Shown piece after piece: positions 17,661-26,746 of a stretch of 64,000 nt of DNA. The position numbers and the translations under genes were made by a program. The notes beneath the pieces are model-generated. The model was not told the DNA's origin and ran no database searches. It saw only the letters and a list, made by a program, of their open reading frames with translations. Within the stretch, counting starts at the first letter, position 1. Every line of letters begins with the position of its first letter. The DNA is from Maritimibacter fusiformis (lineage in GTDB: Bacteria > Pseudomonadota > Alphaproteobacteria > Rhodobacterales > Rhodobacteraceae): NCBI RefSeq assembly GCF_008086115.1, contig NZ_VSIY01000003.1, positions 124,001 through 188,000 on the forward strand, in the 5' to 3' direction.

Positions 17661-18785
17661 GCGAAGGACGACAAGGGCAAGGCCGACAAGGCCGAAGCCG
17701 AGGCCGAGACCGGCCCCGTGGACGAACCCGTCGCCGCCAACCCCGGCGCCGAGATGCCCGCGCCGAAAAAGGTGTCCGACCCCGAGATCCCCGAAGGCAC
17801 CGCGATGAAGTCCACCACCTTGCGCGAAGCCCTGCGCGACGCGATGGCCGAGGAAATGCGCGCCGACGACACCGTGTTCCTGATGGGCGAGGAAGTCGCC
17901 GAATACCAGGGCGCCTACAAGGTCAGCCAGGGCTTGCTCGACGAGTTCGGCCCCAGGCGCGTGATCGACACGCCGATCACCGAGCACGGCTTTACCGGGC
18001 TGGCCACCGGCGCCGCGATGGGCGGGCTGCGCCCCATCGTCGAGTTCATGACCTTCAACTTCGCCATGCAGGCGATCGACCACATCATCAACACTGCCGC
18101 CAAGACCCGCTACATGTCGGGCGGCCAGATGTCGGTGCCGGTGGTGTTTCGCGGGGCCAACGGTGCCGCCGCCCGCGTCGCCGCCCAGCACAGCCAGGAT
18201 TATGCGGCATGGTATGCGCAGATCCCCGGCCTGCACGTCGCGATGCCCTACTCCGCCGCCGACGCCAAGGGCCTGCTCAAGACCGCGATCCGCGGCGACA
18301 CGCCGGTGGTGTTTTTGGAAAACGAACTGCTCTATGGCCAGACCTTCGAGGTGCCCGACCTTGACGACTACACGATCCCCTTCGGCAAGGCCCGGATCTG
18401 GCGCGAAGGCGACGACGTGACCATCGTGAGCTTCGGCATCGGCATGAAATACGCGCTCGAGGCCGCCGAGAAGCTGGCCGAGGACGGGATTTCCGCCGAG
18501 GTCGTCGACCTGCGCACCCTGCGCCCGATGGACACGGAAACCGTGATCGAGAGCGTCAAGAAGACCAACCGCTGCGTCACCGTCGAAGAGGGCTGGCCGG
18601 TGTGCTCGATCGGCAACCACATCTCGTCGGTGCTGATGCAGCAGGCGTTCGACTATCTCGACGCGCCGGTCATCAACCTGACCGGCAAGGACGTGCCGAT
18701 GCCCTATGCCGCCAACCTCGAAAAGCTGGCACTGGTGACGACCCAGGAGGTCATCGACGCCGTGCACACCGTGACCTACCGCTGA
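17388..18785 (+). CDS. pdhB: Pyruvate dehydrogenase E1 component, beta subunit, with N-terminal lipoyl domain
   Basis: A 465-residue protein. Residues 1-80 form a complete lipoyl domain with the attachment lysine in ETDKAT (Lys about 43). An acidic/Ala linker follows to about 140, then the E1-beta transketolase-like domain ([57 protein letters not shown]) and the C-terminal swivel domain ([11 protein letters not shown]). A lipoylated E1-beta is known in alphaproteobacteria such as Rhodobacter and Sinorhizobium. The gene begins 19 bases after pdhA. Its lipoyl-domain DNA is almost identical to that of pdhC, including synonymous positions. Confidence 0.96.
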   Translation: MAIEILMPALSPTMEEGTLAKWNVKEGDTVAAGDVIAEIETDKATMEFEAVDEGTMGKILVEEGTEGVKVNTPIAMLLEEGESADDIGDTSAKDDKGKADKAEAEAETGPVDEPVAANPGAEMPAPKKVSDPEIPEGTAMKSTTLREALRDAMAEEMRADDTVFLMGEEVAEYQGAYKVSQGLLDEFGPRRVIDTPITEHGFTGLATGAAMGGLRPIVEFMTFNFAMQAIDHIINTAAKTRYMSGGQMSVPVVFRGANGAAARVAAQHSQDYAAWYAQIPGLHVAMPYSAADAKGLLKTAIRGDTPVVFLENELLYGQTFEVPDLDDYTIPFGKARIWREGDDVTIVSFGIGMKYALEAAEKLAEDGISAEVVDLRTLRPMDTETVIESVKKTNRCVTVEEGWPVCSIGNHISSVLMQQAFDYLDAPVINLTGKDVPMPYAANLEKLALVTTQEVIDAVHTVTYR

Positions 18786-18795
18786 GGAGCCAGAG

Positions 18796-19068
18796 ATGCC
18801 GACAAAAATCCTGATGCCCGCGCTCTCGCCCACGATGGAAGAGGGCACGCTGGCCAAATGGCTGGTCAAGGAGGGCGACACCGTCTCCGCCGGTGACCTG
18901 ATCGCCGAGATCGAGACCGACAAGGCGACGATGGAATTCGAAGCCGTCGACGAAGGCACGATGGGCAAGATCCTGGTCGAAGAGGGCACCGAGGGGGTCA
19001 AGGTCAACACCCCGATCGCGGTGCTTCTGGAAGAGGGCGAAAGCGCCGACGACATCGGCGACACCGCC
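18796..19068 (+). repeat. Duplicated lipoyl-domain sequence, copy 2 (pdhC)
   Basis: Partner of the direct repeat at 17388-17660. The first 25 codons differ more than the rest, so the converted tract appears to cover the second half of the lipoyl domain best. Direct repeats in the same orientation could also recombine and delete the sequence between them, which would remove most of the E1-beta core. Confidence 0.8.
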
Positions 19069-20112
19069 AAGGCCCCGGCCAAATCCGACGCCCCCAGGGC
19101 CGAGGCGAAATCCGAGGCCAAAGACGACAAGCCCGCCGACAAGCCCGCTGCCAGCAAGGCCCCGGCCGCGCCGGAAGCCAGCGACGGCAGCCGCATCTTC
19201 GCCTCGCCGCTTGCCCGCCGGATCGCCAGGGACAAGGGGCTGGACCTCGCCCAGATCAAGGGTTCGGGTCCGAAAGGCCGCATCGTCAAGGCCGATGTCG
19301 AGGACGCGAAGCCCTCGGTCGCACCGGCCAAGGCCGACACCCCCGCCGCGGCCCCCGCCGCCGTCGCGACAGCGCCCGCCGGTTTCTCGACCGAAACCGT
19401 GCTCAAGATGTATGCGGACCGCGAATTCGAGGAAATCAAGCTCGACGGGATGCGCCGGACCATCGCGGTGCGCCTGACCGAAGCCAAGCAGACGATCCCG
19501 CATTTCTACCTGCGCCGCGACATCCATCTCGACGCGCTGATGGCCTTCCGCGCGCAGTTGAACAAGCAGCTCGAGGGGCGCGGCATCAAGCTGTCGGTCA
19601 ACGATTTCATCATCAAGGCCTGCGCCAACGCGCTGCAACAGGTGCCCGCCGCCAATGCCGTCTGGGCCGGCGACCGGGTGTTGCAGTTGAAACCGTCCGA
19701 CGTGGCGGTGGCCGTGGCCGTCGAGGGCGGGCTGTTCACCCCGGTTCTCAAGGACGCCGACACCAAGTCGCTGTCCACCCTCTCGGCCGAGATGAAAGAC
19801 CTCGCCGCGCGCGCCCGCGACCGCAAGCTCGCGCCGCATGAATACCAGGGCGGCACCTTCGCGGTCTCCAACCTCGGCATGTTCGGCATCGACAACTTCG
19901 ACGCCGTGATCAACCCGCCGCACGGCGCGATCCTCGCGGTCGGTGTCGGCGCGAAAAAGCCGGTGGTCAAGGACGATGGCGAACTTGGCATCGCCACGGT
20001 GATGAGCGTCACGCTGTCGGTCGACCACCGGGTGATCGACGGCGCGCTCGGGGCCGAGCTTCTGGCCGCGATCAAGGACGGGCTGGAAAACCCGATGGCG
20101 CTTCTGGCCTGA
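18796..20112 (+). CDS. pdhC: Dihydrolipoamide acetyltransferase, E2 of pyruvate dehydrogenase
   Basis: A 438-residue E2. One lipoyl domain (1-80, Lys about 43 in ETDKAT), an Ala/Pro/Lys linker, the E1/E3-binding domain (about 132-168, [17 protein letters not shown] and [13 protein letters not shown]), a second flexible linker, and the catalytic core from about 205 with the active-site His in SVDHRVIDG (about 411). It transfers acetyl to CoA and forms the complex core. The gene starts ten bases after pdhB with GAGGAG as ribosome site. No lpd (E3) gene is in the window. A strong terminator follows. Confidence 0.96.
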   Translation: MPTKILMPALSPTMEEGTLAKWLVKEGDTVSAGDLIAEIETDKATMEFEAVDEGTMGKILVEEGTEGVKVNTPIAVLLEEGESADDIGDTAKAPAKSDAPRAEAKSEAKDDKPADKPAASKAPAAPEASDGSRIFASPLARRIARDKGLDLAQIKGSGPKGRIVKADVEDAKPSVAPAKADTPAAAPAAVATAPAGFSTETVLKMYADREFEEIKLDGMRRTIAVRLTEAKQTIPHFYLRRDIHLDALMAFRAQLNKQLEGRGIKLSVNDFIIKACANALQQVPAANAVWAGDRVLQLKPSDVAVAVAVEGGLFTPVLKDADTKSLSTLSAEMKDLAARARDRKLAPHEYQGGTFAVSNLGMFGIDNFDAVINPPHGAILAVGVGAKKPVVKDDGELGIATVMSVTLSVDHRVIDGALGAELLAAIKDGLENPMALLA

Positions 20113-20132
20113 TCCGGCGACCCGCAAACAGC

Positions 20133-20162
20133 AAAGGCCCGGTCACGCGACCGGGCCTTTTT
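20133..20162 (+). terminator. Rho-independent terminator after pdhC, probably bidirectional
   Basis: A perfect 12-base-pair stem (20133-20144 with 20149-20160), a four-base ACGC loop and five T (20158-20162). The A-rich left foot mirrors the T-run, so it can also end the minus-strand DUF3365 gene that stops at 20180. Confidence 0.88.
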
Positions 20163-20179
20163 CGTTTCCAGCCAATATC

Positions 20180-20761
20180 TTAGTCGTCGAGCACCTTCGA
20201 CAGCGTGAACACGCCGCGCATCTGCCCGACCGAGAAGCCGCGCGCCTCGTCGTCGGGGTAAAGCTGGGCGAGCTTGGCCTCGACCTCGGCCGTCACCTCG
20301 TCGCCGCCGTGGCAGTTGACGCAGAGATCGCCCGTGGGGATCGCCTTGACGATGTGAAAGACCCGCTTGCCATCCTCCTCGACAATCGCCGCCTTGGCCA
20401 GGTCGTCGGGTTTCTCGCCCGCCGCCTCGCGCTCGAGAAACTCGGCAATCGCCGCGGCGGTGAATGCGTCCGGCGCGTTGTCGGGGTTGCGCAGCCGGTG
20501 GCTCGAACGCCCGACATTCCAGCCCGACCCCTCCGACACCGAGGCCGCGATCTCCGGCGCCACCTCGTTGCACACGCCGATCGCGTTGACCGGCCCACCG
20601 GCCTTGACCGCCGCCATCAACTCGTCCTTGAGCGTGCCGCCGAAACTGCCCATCAGCCCCTTGGCCTCGTCGACCAGCGCCGTCATCTCATCATCCGCCG
20701 CCAGCGCAGGCGCGGCAAGCCCGGCGCATCCCAGCGCCACTACCATCGCAAATCGTCTCAT
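20180..20761 (-). CDS. DUF3365 (Tll0287-like) c-type haem protein
   Basis: A 193-residue exported protein. The signal peptide (about 1-22) ends in APALA. One CxxCH haem site, CVNCHGG, sits near 150. The remaining sequence, with VCNEVAPEIAAS and RNPDNAPDAF, matches the DUF3365/Tll0287 fold, a PAS-like domain with covalent haem proposed as a redox or gas sensor. No transmitter domain is attached, so this is a stand-alone periplasmic haem protein. The ATG at 20761 has GGGAGA six bases upstream and places the signal peptide at the N-terminus; a longer frame adds 21 unlikely residues. Convergent with pdhC. Its assembly would need the Ccm/CcdA system. Confidence 0.85.
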   Translation of the reverse strand: MRRFAMVVALGCAGLAAPALAADDEMTALVDEAKGLMGSFGGTLKDELMAAVKAGGPVNAIGVCNEVAPEIAASVSEGSGWNVGRSSHRLRNPDNAPDAFTAAAIAEFLEREAAGEKPDDLAKAAIVEEDGKRVFHIVKAIPTGDLCVNCHGGDEVTAEVEAKLAQLYPDDEARGFSVGQMRGVFTLSKVLDD

Positions 20762-20887
20762 CCGTTCTCTCCCGTGAGCTTCCGACATCCGCGCGCACAA
20801 ACACATTCGCATAAGTCTACGCATCTGGCGAGAGTCACGTGACAGCCCGGCAGTCCTCCGCCGGTCCGCCGCCGACGTCGCGCGGCC

Positions 20888-21712
20888 TCAGCCTTCGGGC
20901 TTGGTTAAAAGCTGGTTCATCGTGACCGAAGGATGCTCGCAGCCCGCGGCCCCCACCACCTTGGCCGGAACCCCGGCCACCGTCACCGCCGGCGGCACAT
21001 CCTCCAGCACCACCGAACCCGCCGCGATCCGCGAACAGCAGCCCACGGAGATATTGCCCAGAACGCTGGCCCCGGCCCCGATCAGAACCTCGTCGCCGAT
21101 CTTGGGGTGGCGGTCCTCTTCTTCCTTGCCGGTGCCGCCCAGCGTCACCGAATGCAGCATCGAGACATTGTCGCCGACCACCGCGGTCTCGCCGATGACG
21201 ATGGAATGGGCATGGTCGATCATGATCCCCTTGCCGATCCGGGCCGCCGGGTGAATGTCGACGCCATACACCTCCGAACAGCGCATCTGCAGGAAATAGG
21301 CCAGGTCACGCCGGCCCTGCCGCCACAGCCAATGCGCCACGCGGTAGGCCTGCATCGCCTGAAAGCCCTTGTAATACAGGATCGGCTGCAACAGCCGGTA
21401 GGTCGCCGGGTCGCGTTCCAGCACCGCCACCAGGTCGGCGCGCGCCGCCTCTGCAAGCTCGGGCGCCGCCTGATAGGCCTCGTCCGCGACCTCGCGCAGC
21501 ACCAGCATCGACATCTCGTTGGAACTCAGCTTGGCGGAAATCCGGTAGCTCAGCGCCTTCTCGACGCTGGCATGGTGCAGCACGCAGGCATGCACCAGCC
21601 CGCCCATCACCGGCTCGTCGGCCACCGTTTCGCGGGCTTCGCGGGTGATCCGGTCCCAGACCGGGTCGAGGGGGATCGGACGTGTCTGGGTCTCGCGGCG
21701 TGTCTCGGCCAT
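20888..21712 (-). CDS. cysE: Serine O-acetyltransferase
   Basis: A 274-residue enzyme. The N-terminal helical domain is followed from about 170 by a left-handed beta helix of hexapeptide repeats (VDIHPAARIGKGIMIDH, GETAVVGDNVSMLHSVTLGGTG, KIGDEVLIGAGASVLGN). The Asp-His pair and the LGGTGK loop are the acetyl-CoA/serine site. It makes O-acetylserine for cysteine synthesis, and the C-terminal tail (residues after about 250) would bind cysteine synthase. The ATG at 21712 follows GGGAGG by eight bases. A TTG nine codons upstream would swallow that site. The promoter faces that of the DksA-like gene. Confidence 0.94.
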   Translation of the reverse strand: MAETRRETQTRPIPLDPVWDRITREARETVADEPVMGGLVHACVLHHASVEKALSYRISAKLSSNEMSMLVLREVADEAYQAAPELAEAARADLVAVLERDPATYRLLQPILYYKGFQAMQAYRVAHWLWRQGRRDLAYFLQMRCSEVYGVDIHPAARIGKGIMIDHAHSIVIGETAVVGDNVSMLHSVTLGGTGKEEEDRHPKIGDEVLIGAGASVLGNISVGCCSRIAAGSVVLEDVPPAVTVAGVPAKVVGAAGCEHPSVTMNQLLTKPEG

Positions 21713-21731
21713 CGGCGCGGCCTCCCTTGAT

Positions 21732-21760
21732 TTGCCCAAACCATATACGACAGATATGCT
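21732..21760 (+). promoter_or_regulatory. Predicted promoter of the DksA/TraR-like gene
   Basis: TTGCCC (21732-21737), 17 bases, TATGCT (21755-21760), with a start near 21767, about 34 bases before the ATG at 21801. Its spacer contains the -10 box of the opposing cysE promoter. Confidence 0.5.
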
Positions 21761-21770
21761 CGGACTTCAA
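21742..21770 (-). promoter_or_regulatory. Predicted promoter of cysE
   Basis: Read on the minus strand: TTGAAG (21770-21765), 17 bases, TATATG (21747-21742), with a start near 21735. It occupies the same DNA as a plus-strand promoter for the DksA-like gene. Confidence 0.5.
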
Positions 21771-21800
21771 AGCGACAAAGCCGTGAGCGGGGATCGCGCC

Positions 21801-22139
21801 ATGACCGACGCCGACATCGCCCGATACCGCAGCGCGCTCGAGGACGAGCTGGCCAGGCTGACCGCCGAGGACGCGCTTGGCGCCGAGGGGCAAAAGACCG
21901 TGACGCTCGATCAGCAATCGGTCGGGCGGCTCAGCCGCATGGACGCGCTGCAGGGTCAGGCGATGGCCCGCGCCACCCAGGCGCGGCGCGGCGCCCGGCG
22001 CAGCCGCATCGCGGCGGCCCTTGCCCGGATCGAGGCGGGCGAGTTCGGCTATTGCACCGAATGCGGCGAGGACATCGCGCCGAAACGCCTCGCCCTCGAT
22101 GCCACCGTCCCCACCTGCATCACCTGCGCCAACGGCTGA
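21801..22139 (+). CDS. DksA/TraR-family zinc-finger protein
   Basis: A 112-residue protein. A helical N-terminal half (RYRSALEDELARL and the following coiled coil) leads to a C4 zinc finger, CTEC near 85 and CITC near 107, ending CANG. Small DksA/TraR proteins bind the RNA polymerase secondary channel and tune promoters in the stringent response. This one is shorter than full DksA (about 150 residues) and lacks the classical DxxDxA tip motif as far as I can see, so it may be a redox- or zinc-sensing variant. It ends three bases from the convergent last gene of the GTA cluster. The upstream in-frame ATG lacks a ribosome site. Confidence 0.85.
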   Translation: MTDADIARYRSALEDELARLTAEDALGAEGQKTVTLDQQSVGRLSRMDALQGQAMARATQARRGARRSRIAAALARIEAGEFGYCTECGEDIAPKRLALDATVPTCITCANG

Positions 22140-22142
22140 GCC

Positions 22143-22427
22143 TCAGCCCCGCGCCCGCCGCGCCAGCACCTCGAACACCAGCGCCAGGCATTCGGCATAG
22201 GCGCGATCGTCCAGGAACGGCTCGGCCACCCGATCCCGCGCCAGCGCCGCCGACATCAGGCTGCCGGTCCCCCAGACCGGATGCGCCCGCCCGGTCGCGC
22301 GCCGGTGCCGGTCGGCGGCCTCGGCCTCGGCCAGCATCCGCGACAACAGCCGCGCCCGGCCCGCCTCGGGCACCGCCAGCAGCGCGCAGCCCGCCGCCAC
22401 CACGTCGCCGTGCATCACGCGCCGCAT
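22143..22427 (-). CDS. DUF7742-type small protein at the end of the GTA cluster
   Basis: A 94-residue Ala/Arg/Leu-rich protein, MRRVMHGDVVAAGCALLAVP, predicted helical without membrane segment. It starts at the stop codon of the g15 homologue (TGATG overlap), which lacks any other start signal, so it is translationally coupled to the late genes. Similar small proteins occur in the same place in other Rhodobacterales GTA clusters, from memory. No function is known; a tail-assembly or regulatory accessory role is plausible by position only. A GTG one codon upstream is an alternative start. Confidence 0.7.
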   Translation of the reverse strand: MRRVMHGDVVAAGCALLAVPEAGRARLLSRMLAEAEAADRHRRATGRAHPVWGTGSLMSAALARDRVAEPFLDDRAYAECLALVFEVLARRARG

Positions 22428-25400
22428 CACAGGCCCAGCCAGCGAAACGGTCCCGGCCCGAATCGCGCCGACACCTGCGCCACGCCGATGGCCTCGGCCG
22501 GCCCGTCGGCGGCGCGCATCGCGGCAGTATAGGTCCAGCCGGGCGCCGTCACGCCGACCTCGCGCAGGGTCGCGCCGCCCGCGGCCACGCGCACCAGGTA
22601 GCTTTCGGTCTCCTCGCCCAGCGGCACCTCGACCGCCTGCCAGGTGTCGCCGTCGATCCGCGTGCGCCGCACCCAGCTCAGCGCCAGGTTGCCGCCCGCC
22701 TCTGTCGCGCGCAGATGCACCGGCGCCAGCGGGCGCAGGCCGATGCCGTCAAAGGCGCGCACCTCGTGACGATAGGTGGCGTCGTCGATGGGCCGCAGCG
22801 CCGGGCCGATGCGGAAATGCCGCTCCAGCCCGCGCGCGGAACTGGGCAGGTCGATCTGGCCGACCTGCGCGTCGATCATCACCACCACCGAGCCCGCCGG
22901 CCAGACCTCGGGCATCAGCGCGTCGCTGCCTGCCTGGCCGCGCAGCCGCCCGGTGATTTCCCAGGTGTCGGGCGCCACCAGATCGGCCCCGGTGAACTGG
23001 AACAGCTCCCAGTTGTCGCTGCTGCCATCGCCGATCGCCGCCAAATTGGCGCCGTTCATCACCGCCGCCAGCGGCGCCGAGGACAGCGTGCCCGAGGTCA
23101 GCCGCACCCGCAGCGCCGGGCCGCGGTCGATCACCCCGGCACGTGCGCGTGCCAGCGGCGTCTCGGTCTCGCCCACCACCGCGGGCGCCGTCACCACCCG
23201 GTCGAGCGCATAGCCGTGATCCGCCGCCGCGCCGTAGACCGCGACCGACCCCGGCCAGGGCCTGGCCGTCACCGCCAGGTGCGGCGCATGCGGCACCTCG
23301 TCGCCGCCGATCAGCGGCAGGTCAAGGAACAGCGGCAGCACCGGCACCGGCGGCACGTGCCGGCGCGGGCGCACGCCCAGGTCGAGCGTGTCAGACGGGA
23401 CGTAAAGCCCCGGCTCGACCCGAACGGCGCGGGCGATCTGCACCCCGGCCTCCTCGACATGGTCGATGCGGAACGACGCCGCCCCGCCGGGGGTATCGAG
23501 CCGCACCACGTCCCCCGCCCCGGTGCCCAGGCCCGACGGCGGCAGCGCGAACCGCGCAGCGTCGCGCGCCACCCGCGCCTCGGCCAGCCAGCGCTCGCAG
23601 ATCGCCCGGCCCTCGCCCTGGGTCAGCACCAGCGGCAGGTCCGAGGCCGCCACCGCGTCGCTGTCGTCACCCGCGAACACCGCCTCGGCGGCGCGGGTTT
23701 CATAGCCGCCGTCGGCCTCAGTGAAGCTCAGCCGCACCCGGCCGGCGATTTCGGCCTCCGGCGCGCGCACCAGTTCCAGCGCGCCGCCGATCTCGGTCGT
23801 GATCGCAAGGGCTTCGCCCGCGATCACCCGGTCGGTGCGGCCCGAGCGCGAGAAAAACCGCAGCACGCCGCCGCGCTCCACCGCCTCGATGCCGTAAGCC
23901 AGCATCAGGGGTTGCAGCGCCGAACGCGCGCTGGCGGTCTGGTCCAGCGCATAGCCGCGCACCAGCCCCGCCAGGCCCGACACGTCGACCGCGTCGACAC
24001 CCGCACGCGCGCAGATCTCGCGCACCACCGAGGCCAGCGAACGGTTGCCGGTGCGCCCGTTCAGCCAGTGCCCGCGGGCGTAGTTTTCCCCGTCCGCCCA
24101 CAGGTCCCGGTCGCCCGGAAACCACGGAAACGGCCGCGCATCCCAGGCCCAGACATGCGCGCGCGACATGTCCAGCATGGTGACGCCGCTGGTCTCATCG
24201 GTCGGGTTGTTGGCCGAATCCGCCCAGAATCCCAGCATCGCACGCAAGTATTGCATTTGTATGAAGTCGTCGCGGCGCCCGTCGGAATGGCGCGGCAGCC
24301 CGCTCTCGTCGCTTTTCGCATCCAGAAACCGGTTGGGCTGGTTCGGCCCCTTGTCGACGGCGGCGCAGCCCAGTTCGGTGAACCAGACCGGCTTGGACCC
24401 CGGCACCCAGTCGGTCGGGCTGGCCTGGCGCACCCCGCCGATGCGCTCGTGATGCGCGTTCTGCCACCAGTTCGGGATGTCCTTGAAGCGGAAAACCCAG
24501 GGCTCGCCATGCGCGCCATCGGTGATCAGGGTGCGGATCTGGGCCGCGCGGGCCTCGGGGGCGTGGTAGAACCAGTCATAACCCTCGCCACCCAGGATGT
24601 TCGATTTCAGATAATTTTCATGCCATATTTCGGCATTCTGACCATCCAGATGTTCGTTTTCTGCAAGCCAATCGGCAAGCGGCATGTAGTTGTCGATGCC
24701 GATGAAGTCGATGTTCGCATCCGCCCAGAGCGGATCGAGGTGGAAATACACATCCCCCGACCCATCCTGCGGGTGATAGCCGAAATACTCGGTCCAGTCG
24801 GCGGCATAGGACAGCTTGACCCCCGCCCCCAGGATGCCGCGCACATCCGCCGCCAACTGCCGCATCGCGGCGACCGCCGGAAAGCTGCCGCCGGCCCCGC
24901 GAATCTGCGTCAATCCACGCATTTCCGAGCCGATCAGGAAGGCGTCGACACCGCCCGCCAGCGCACAGAGATGGGCGTAGTGCAGGATGAACCGGCGATA
25001 CGACCACTCGTTCGGCCCGGTATAGCTGACCGTGCCGCCCGAGACCGTGAAATCGCCCGCCAGGGCGGTGCCGAAGAACGCCGCGACCTCGGCCTCCGCC
25101 GCCGCCGTGCCATCGGGCGAGCCGTCCTGCCCCGGCGCCACCGACAGCGTGATGCGGCCGCGCCAGGGCAGCACCGGCTGATCGTCCGCCCCGGTCCACG
25201 GATCGGGAAGACCATTGTCAACCCCTTGATCCATAAGCACAAACGGATAGAACGTCACTGCCTTGCCGGCACCCCGCAGCGCCCGGATCGCCTCGATCAC
25301 CGAACCGTCGGCGGGCGTGCCGCCATAGACCGGGCGGCCCTGGTCGCGCGGCACCAGCCCCGCCTGCCCCCGCGTCACGCCGCCCGCGCGCCAGGGCATT

Positions 25401-26320
25401 TCCTGCCCCTCCTGATCGTGCTTCTCGACCTTTGGCGCGACCTCGCAGGCGCCGCAACGCAGGTCCGAGCCGAACCACGACACCACCAGCGCGGTGGCCT
25501 CGCAGCCCGGCAATTCCTCGTCCAGCATGGTCAGCGAGGCGGAGAAATCGGTCATGCCCAGGGGGGTGTTTTCATTGACCGGCACCGCCTCGCCCAGCCG
25601 CGCGCCGTAGTGCACGCTGGTCGTGGCCAGCGCGTATTCGCCGGTGCCCGGCACCATCGCCACCGCCCGAACGCCGCGCGCCACCTCGGCCTCGCCGGGC
25701 TGTTCGGGGCGGAACACCTCGAAATTCAGGACCGGCACGCGATTACCATATGCGGTAAGGTCCAGATCCTCGATCACAACATAGGCGATGCCGCGATAGG
25801 CCGGCACCATGCCCGCGCCCTCCACCGCCTCGATCCGCGGGTCGGGCAACTGGTCTTCGGAGCCGGGATAGACCCGCATCGTCAGGCTGCCCGGCGCGAT
25901 CTCCTGCCCGTCCGCCCAGACCCGCCCGACGCGGGTGATCTCGCCCTCGCAGAGCGCCACGGCGAGGCTGACGGAATAGCTGAACTCGCGGTTTTTCGGC
26001 CCGTTGAGCATGCCCTTGCCCGAGCCGGTCGACGCCACGTGCTCCTGCACCTCGGAGGCCCAGATCACCTGCCCGCCCAGCCGCATCCGGCCAAACAGCC
26101 GCGTCACCGCAGCGCCCTCGGAGGCGCCGGTCAGGCGAAAGCGGTCGACCTTGCCGTGCTCGACCGGGTCCGAGCCCGCGCCCAGGATCATCTGATCCAC
26201 CGCGCGCCCTGCGACCGCGCCGATGGCACGCCCGATCACCACCGAACTGAGGCCCAGAAGGCCGCCGCCGAGCGACGCGCCCGCCGCCGCCCCCAATGCC
26301 GAGAGAACCAGTGTGGCCAT
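22427..26320 (-). CDS. GTA baseplate megatron protein with TIM-barrel-like domain (RcGTA g15 homologue)
   Basis: A 1297-residue protein, the largest of the cluster. The N-terminal third looks like tail-tip/hub folds (VVIEDLDLTAYGNRVPVLNFEVFRP). The centre has glycosidase/TIM-barrel features: FLIGSEMRGLTQIRG, SYAADWTEYFGYHP, FIGIDNYMPLADW, VWFTELGCAAVDKGPNQPNRF. The C-terminal part has repeated beta domains as in phage tip proteins. In RcGTA g15 forms the central baseplate that contacts the recipient surface and ends the tail channel. The start at 26320 lies three bases after the peptidase stop, with GGGGTAGG as ribosome site. The reading frame is intact. Confidence 0.93.
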   Translation of the reverse strand: MATLVLSALGAAAGASLGGGLLGLSSVVIGRAIGAVAGRAVDQMILGAGSDPVEHGKVDRFRLTGASEGAAVTRLFGRMRLGGQVIWASEVQEHVASTGSGKGMLNGPKNREFSYSVSLAVALCEGEITRVGRVWADGQEIAPGSLTMRVYPGSEDQLPDPRIEAVEGAGMVPAYRGIAYVVIEDLDLTAYGNRVPVLNFEVFRPEQPGEAEVARGVRAVAMVPGTGEYALATTSVHYGARLGEAVPVNENTPLGMTDFSASLTMLDEELPGCEATALVVSWFGSDLRCGACEVAPKVEKHDQEGQEMPWRAGGVTRGQAGLVPRDQGRPVYGGTPADGSVIEAIRALRGAGKAVTFYPFVLMDQGVDNGLPDPWTGADDQPVLPWRGRITLSVAPGQDGSPDGTAAAEAEVAAFFGTALAGDFTVSGGTVSYTGPNEWSYRRFILHYAHLCALAGGVDAFLIGSEMRGLTQIRGAGGSFPAVAAMRQLAADVRGILGAGVKLSYAADWTEYFGYHPQDGSGDVYFHLDPLWADANIDFIGIDNYMPLADWLAENEHLDGQNAEIWHENYLKSNILGGEGYDWFYHAPEARAAQIRTLITDGAHGEPWVFRFKDIPNWWQNAHHERIGGVRQASPTDWVPGSKPVWFTELGCAAVDKGPNQPNRFLDAKSDESGLPRHSDGRRDDFIQMQYLRAMLGFWADSANNPTDETSGVTMLDMSRAHVWAWDARPFPWFPGDRDLWADGENYARGHWLNGRTGNRSLASVVREICARAGVDAVDVSGLAGLVRGYALDQTASARSALQPLMLAYGIEAVERGGVLRFFSRSGRTDRVIAGEALAITTEIGGALELVRAPEAEIAGRVRLSFTEADGGYETRAAEAVFAGDDSDAVAASDLPLVLTQGEGRAICERWLAEARVARDAARFALPPSGLGTGAGDVVRLDTPGGAASFRIDHVEEAGVQIARAVRVEPGLYVPSDTLDLGVRPRRHVPPVPVLPLFLDLPLIGGDEVPHAPHLAVTARPWPGSVAVYGAAADHGYALDRVVTAPAVVGETETPLARARAGVIDRGPALRVRLTSGTLSSAPLAAVMNGANLAAIGDGSSDNWELFQFTGADLVAPDTWEITGRLRGQAGSDALMPEVWPAGSVVVMIDAQVGQIDLPSSARGLERHFRIGPALRPIDDATYRHEVRAFDGIGLRPLAPVHLRATEAGGNLALSWVRRTRIDGDTWQAVEVPLGEETESYLVRVAAGGATLREVGVTAPGWTYTAAMRAADGPAEAIGVAQVSARFGPGPFRWLGL

Positions 26321-26323
26321 GAC

Positions 26324-26746
26324 CTACCCCTTTGTCGGAAAACGGAAATATCCCACCACGCGGCGTTGCCACGGGGGGGTGAACGGGCTTTCGACAACGC
26401 CATGTCCCGAATAGGCGTGGATGAAGCTGGGCCGGTCGCTGGCCAAGAGCCCGAGGTGCTTGGCGACCGCGCCCCGGCGCATCCGGAACAGGATCACGTC
26501 GCCCGGTTCCGGCACCTCGACCGGGGTCAGCAGCGCCGTGGCGCCGCGCAACAGCGCCTCGTCCCCCGAAGCCTCGCACCAGTCGGGCGTATAGGCGGGC
26601 AGCGTGATCGGCTCGCCCCCGATGACCTCGCGCCAGATGCCCCGGATCAGGCCCAGGCAATCGGCCCCGGCCCCCTTGCACGACGCCTGATGCACGTAGG
26701 GCGTGCCGATCCAGCCGCGCGCGGCGGTGACGATGTCGCCGGTCAT
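26324..26746 (-). CDS. GTA NlpC/P60 cell-wall peptidase (RcGTA g14 homologue)
   Basis: A 140-residue NlpC/P60 cysteine peptidase. The catalytic Cys is in GADCLGLIRG (about 30) and the His in KHLGLL (about 94). In RcGTA the g14 product sits in the baseplate and cuts recipient peptidoglycan so that DNA can pass. The ATG overlaps the stop of the g13 homologue (ATGA). It is short, a pure catalytic domain without binding modules, as expected for a tail-mounted enzyme. Confidence 0.93.
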   Translation of the reverse strand: MTGDIVTAARGWIGTPYVHQASCKGAGADCLGLIRGIWREVIGGEPITLPAYTPDWCEASGDEALLRGATALLTPVEVPEPGDVILFRMRRGAVAKHLGLLASDRPSFIHAYSGHGVVESPFTPPWQRRVVGYFRFPTKG

